Source: DAOQVB01 sp964400865
GTDB taxonomy: Bacteria > Patescibacteriota > Microgenomatia > UBA1400 > PJMF01
Direction of reading: 5' to 3'
Length of the DNA: 7,151 nt
NCBI GenBank assembly: GCA_964400865.1
Contig: CAYNWG010000046.1
Location: 1-7,151 of the forward strand
Of the stretch, positions 5,315 to 7,151 are shown one piece after another. Every line of letters starts with the position of its first letter. Position 1 is the stretch's first letter. A program made the position numbers and the translations under genes. Under the pieces are notes generated by a model. It ran no database searches. It saw nothing but the letters and a program-made list of their open reading frames with translations, and was not told the DNA's origin.

Positions 5315-6569
5315 ATTTTGAAATAAATCTAGTAAATGGATTTATTGGTGATTTTTTTATCAGCAGTATTAATCCAACAACTGTTGCCGCAATGCCGACG
5401 ACAACAAGAATTATTAATTGTTTCAGGGGATACGTTTGAACTTCTTGATTTTTAGTTGAAGCTGTGATGGACTGTTGATCATCTATGGTTGCAGATTTTG
5501 AACTTTCAACCTCTGCTATCACTTCCTCCATTGATTTTTCTGGTAACGCTTGGTTCACTTCTGTACTGAGCTCGTTAGAAATTTTTGAGGGAGCACAGTC
5601 CGCAATAGCCTGGACGACAAAATAGTAAATGCTATTTTTTCCCAAACTTTTTACCGTGAAAGAAGTGGTTTTTCCGGTGTTAGAAACCCCATACAGATAA
5701 GAACCAGATTCTGTGCCATAAGAAACTGAGTAATGCGAAGCATTCAGTACCTCACTCCACTCTAGAGTTACCGATGTTTGAGATATGGGTTTTACTGAAA
5801 GCAACTTTGGTACATTTGGGGCTGTTGCGCTGCAGGTTTTTGGTTTTGATTGTGTTCCGGTTGAATCTGCAGTACCTGAACTAGTTGTGTTATTTATATT
5901 TGTTTGTGAAGCTGAACTTGTAGGCGTTGGTGACAGCGTAGTTCCAGTTGGAGCTGGCGTTGTTTGAACAGATGGTGTTGTTGGTGTTGGAGTTAACGAT
6001 GGTTGTGACCCCGTTGGCGTAGCAGTGGCGCTTGGAGGTCGAGTTGTTGGGGTGGCTGTTGGAGGGGTGGTTGGCGTCGCAGTGGGATTACCAACAACGG
6101 TCATAGTAATAGTGAAGCTTCCAGCGCCCTGAAAATAACAATCCCAAGGAGTGGTGTTTCGATTACACGACTTTCCATCTAGATAAATGGTGCCACTATA
6201 CACTCCGGGGATGCCTGGATTTCTCATAATCAGAGCAAGCGAAACTGGTTGATTTGCTTGCACAGGGTATGTGGCGGGATTAGTATCTTGATCCGAAGTT
6301 AATCCTTTTGTCCAACTAGAATATTTTAATAGTCCAGGGTTTGAATTCCAAACCCAAGCAGTTGTATACCAAATATCTTCTCCATAATCATTGACAAAGT
6401 TGGCGAAACCAGCCCATTCACACCCAAGATCACTGGCTAGGCAGGTTATTTCTCCACTATGATTTGAGGTATTGAATTGATACGCGTTGGCAAAGATTTG
6501 TTTTGGAGCACTATGGGTCAGCGCAGTAAAAAAACAGAATATCAAAAGAATTTTCATGAATTTTTTCAT
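5304..6569 (-). CDS. Exported surface protein: beta-sandwich domain, Thr/Pro linker, FN3 domain, C-terminal membrane anchor
   Basis: The protein has 421 residues. It starts with a signal peptide (KKFMK, then a hydrophobic run 7-17, cleavage probably between 20 and 29). An N-terminal beta domain (about 38-160) follows, with four cysteines (43, 50, 135, 144) and a BACON/Ig-like ending, PGVYSGTIYL (121-130). Next is a Thr/Pro/Ser linker (161-245) with repeated TATPTT and TPTPT. A fibronectin type III domain (about 250-340) has EWSEV, YSVSYG and YYFVVQA, with Cys246 and Cys325 placed to pair across it. After an acidic stalk comes a transmembrane helix (385-404) and a basic tail. It is probably cell-bound, acting in adhesion or surface structure. 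The ATG at 6569 is chosen because an ATG 21 nt upstream overlaps the promoter -10 box and no SD is seen. Its 3' end overlaps the EpmA-like gene. Confidence 0.85.
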   Translation of the reverse strand: MKKFMKILLIFCFFTALTHSAPKQIFANAYQFNTSNHSGEITCLASDLGCEWAGFANFVNDYGEDIWYTTAWVWNSNPGLLKYSSWTKGLTSDQDTNPATYPVQANQPVSLALIMRNPGIPGVYSGTIYLDGKSCNRNTTPWDCYFQGAGSFTITMTVVGNPTATPTTPPTATPTTRPPSATATPTGSQPSLTPTPTTPSVQTTPAPTGTTLSPTPTSSASQTNINNTTSSGTADSTGTQSKPKTCSATAPNVPKLLSVKPISQTSVTLEWSEVLNASHYSVSYGTESGSYLYGVSNTGKTTSFTVKSLGKNSIYYFVVQAIADCAPSKISNELSTEVNQALPEKSMEEVIAEVESSKSATIDDQQSITASTKNQEVQTYPLKQLIILVVVGIAATVVGLILLIKKSPINPFTRFISKFKQ

Positions 6570-6581
6570 AGTTATCGTGCA

Positions 6582-6610
6582 ATTATACATGTTAAGTACT
6601 TATTAGTAAA
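6582..6610 (-). promoter_or_regulatory. Promoter of the surface-protein gene
   Basis: On the minus strand, -10 TATAAT (6582-6587, perfect) and -35 TTTACT (6605-6610, 4 of 6) are separated by 17 bp. Transcription from about 6575 leaves only about 6 nt before the ATG at 6569, so the mRNA is nearly leaderless. This also shows that the ATG at 6590 cannot be the usual start. Confidence 0.65.
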
Positions 6611-6645
6611 CTATAGGTCTTTTTTAAATTGTAACTAATTGTTAC

Positions 6646-6674
6646 TATACAACTACTACAAATAGTTGTAGTAT
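6646..6674 (+). promoter_or_regulatory. Probable promoter of the ribbon-helix-helix gene
   Basis: The -35 TATACA (6646-6651, 4 of 6) and -10 TAGTAT (6669-6674, 4 of 6) lie 17 bp apart. The predicted start is at about 6681-6682, the A of the ATG, so the mRNA would be leaderless. Matches are modest, but the inverted repeat fills the spacer, as an operator would. Confidence 0.45.
6648..6673. repeat. Two nested inverted repeats, probable operator
   Basis: Repeat one is TACAACTA (6648-6655) with TAGTTGTA (6663-6670), 8 perfect bp with a 7-nt centre. Repeat two is TACTACAA (6654-6661) with TTGTAGTA (6666-6673), 8 perfect bp with a 4-nt centre. They interleave, so the same short word recurs in both orientations. 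That is the arrangement ribbon-helix-helix dimers commonly bind. The repeats span the spacer and part of both core promoter boxes of the following gene. Confidence 0.65.
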
Positions 6675-6681
6675 ATGAAAT

Positions 6682-6855
6682 ATGACAATAAATGATAAAC
6701 AACGGGTCACCCTCTTTTTGAAACCTGCAATCACAAAACATGCTCGAGCTCAAGCGATTATTGAAGATATAACACTAACCAAATTAATTGAACGTGCTCT
6801 TATCCAATATTTACCAAAAGAAACGATTATCAAAAAGATTGAATTACAAGATTAA
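6682..6855 (+). CDS. Ribbon-helix-helix (CopG/ParD/Arc-type) DNA-binding protein, 57 aa
   Basis: This small protein fits the ribbon-helix-helix fold along its length. It has a short basic start and beta-strand QRVTLFL (7-13), whose alternating residues would enter the DNA major groove. Helix 1 starts at PAITKHARAQAIIED (15-29), and helix 2 is TLTKLIERALIQYLP (31-45), after a turn at 29-31. A short charged tail follows. Such proteins dimerise and usually repress their own promoter, and many are antitoxins. No toxin gene is beside it; the next gene encodes a YggT membrane protein 27 bp downstream, probably in the same transcript. There is no SD; the ATG lies 7 nt after the predicted -10. A second short frame at 6675 ends after six codons. 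A specific subfamily cannot be assigned. Confidence 0.72.
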   Translation: MTINDKQRVTLFLKPAITKHARAQAIIEDITLTKLIERALIQYLPKETIIKKIELQD

Positions 6856-6870
6856 GTAGCAAGATTAGCG

Positions 6871-6877
6871 AAGGAGG
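6871..6877 (+). promoter_or_regulatory. Consensus Shine-Dalgarno of the YggT gene
   Basis: AAGGAGG ends 5 nt before the ATG at 6883. It is the strongest ribosome-binding site in the window and fixes that start. Confidence 0.85.
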
Positions 6878-6882
6878 ACGAG

Positions 6883-7151
6883 ATGGCAGAATTTATTAAA
6901 GAAACGGTTACAACAAGGAGCAACAGCGCAAATACTGCAACAACAACTCCTTCAACTAGGGAAGCTACCAGTTCTCAGACCATAGAGTATTTAATTTATT
7001 TCTTCTTGGGGGTCTTAGACATCGCATTGGTTTTTCGATTAGTTTTAAAGTTAATGGGTGCAAATGTTGGAAGTGCTTTTGTGAGCGCAATATATGGATT
7101 TACGGGCTTATTCATCATGCCATTTGAAGGCATTTTTCGCAGATGGTCTGG
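6883..7151 (+). CDS. YggT-family membrane protein, 5' part (runs off the window)
   Basis: The 89 complete codons visible start with a polar Ser/Thr-rich cytoplasmic segment (about 1-33: KETVTTRSNSANTATTTPST). The YggT/Ycf19-type membrane region follows, with first helix IEYLIYFFLGVLDIALVFRL (34-53), then LKLMGANVGSAFVSAIYGFT and IMPFEGIFR, which is the family's characteristic GAN...P-F pattern. A second membrane segment and the stop lie beyond the window. The family is a small inner-membrane protein group linked to osmotic tolerance and envelope or thylakoid organisation; its exact activity is not known. It follows the ribbon-helix-helix gene by 27 bp and is probably in the same operon. The long Ser/Thr-rich N-terminus is unlike the short E. 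coli form and resembles versions I associate with Patescibacteria. Confidence 0.85.
   Translation, partial: MAEFIKETVTTRSNSANTATTTPSTREATSSQTIEYLIYFFLGVLDIALVFRLVLKLMGANVGSAFVSAIYGFTGLFIMPFEGIFRRWS

Noticed and set aside
5785..5967. 60-codon plus-strand open frame inside the surface-protein gene
   Set aside because: Its Val/Gly/Glu-rich product is the complement of the Thr/Pro repeat linker, an expected artefact of that composition.

Overview
The window looks like bacterial chromosome from a small-genome, AT-rich lineage. I infer Patescibacteria (CPR), possibly a Microgenomates-like group. The basis is family resemblance recalled from memory: the YggT protein with a long Ser/Thr-rich N-terminus, the Thr/Pro-linker surface protein with a fibronectin III (FN3) domain bounded by cysteines, and several small secreted or unknown proteins. 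TGA ends several genes (for example the MazG-like and EpmA-like genes), so the ordinary bacterial code fits and a TGA=Gly code does not. Neither tRNA gene encodes its CCA end. There is no sign of an insertion sequence, prophage or CRISPR array.

Layout, left to right. Positions 1-54 are the 3' part of tRNA-Gly(TCC). A plus-strand set follows: a HAD-family hydrolase (129-992), then behind its own extended -10 promoter a membrane-anchored four-cysteine protein (1061-1459), a MazG-like nucleotide pyrophosphohydrolase (1473-1784) and an 84-residue unknown (1797-2051). tRNA-Pro(TGG) lies at 2107-2180. Three minus-strand genes follow: a 176-residue unknown (2184-2714), a 102-residue unknown (2924-3232) and an RsuA/RluB-type rRNA pseudouridine synthase (3432-4187). 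A strong bidirectional terminator at 3344-3375 separates the last two. The pseudouridine synthase diverges from an EpmA-like lysyl-ligase (4205-5314) with only 17 bp between start codons. The ligase converges with a signal-peptide, C-terminally anchored surface protein (5304-6569, minus). Divergent from that are a 57-residue ribbon-helix-helix protein (6682-6855) and the start of a YggT-family membrane protein (6883 to the window end).

How it works together. Two products act on translation: 23S/16S pseudouridylation and, by family, EF-P lysylation. They share one tiny divergent promoter. The HAD and MazG-like enzymes are plausible nucleotide or phosphate housekeeping. The surface protein and YggT belong to the cell envelope.

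The most notable signal is regulatory. Several genes without a Shine-Dalgarno (SD) sequence start only 5-12 nt after a good -10 box, which predicts leaderless or nearly leaderless mRNAs. Others (HAD, MazG-like, the 102-residue protein, YggT) have clear SD sites. The ribbon-helix-helix gene has two nested 8-bp inverted repeats between its -35 and -10 boxes, a likely autoregulatory operator. No complete previously undescribed system is evident; the unknown genes and promoter architectures are the items worth following.
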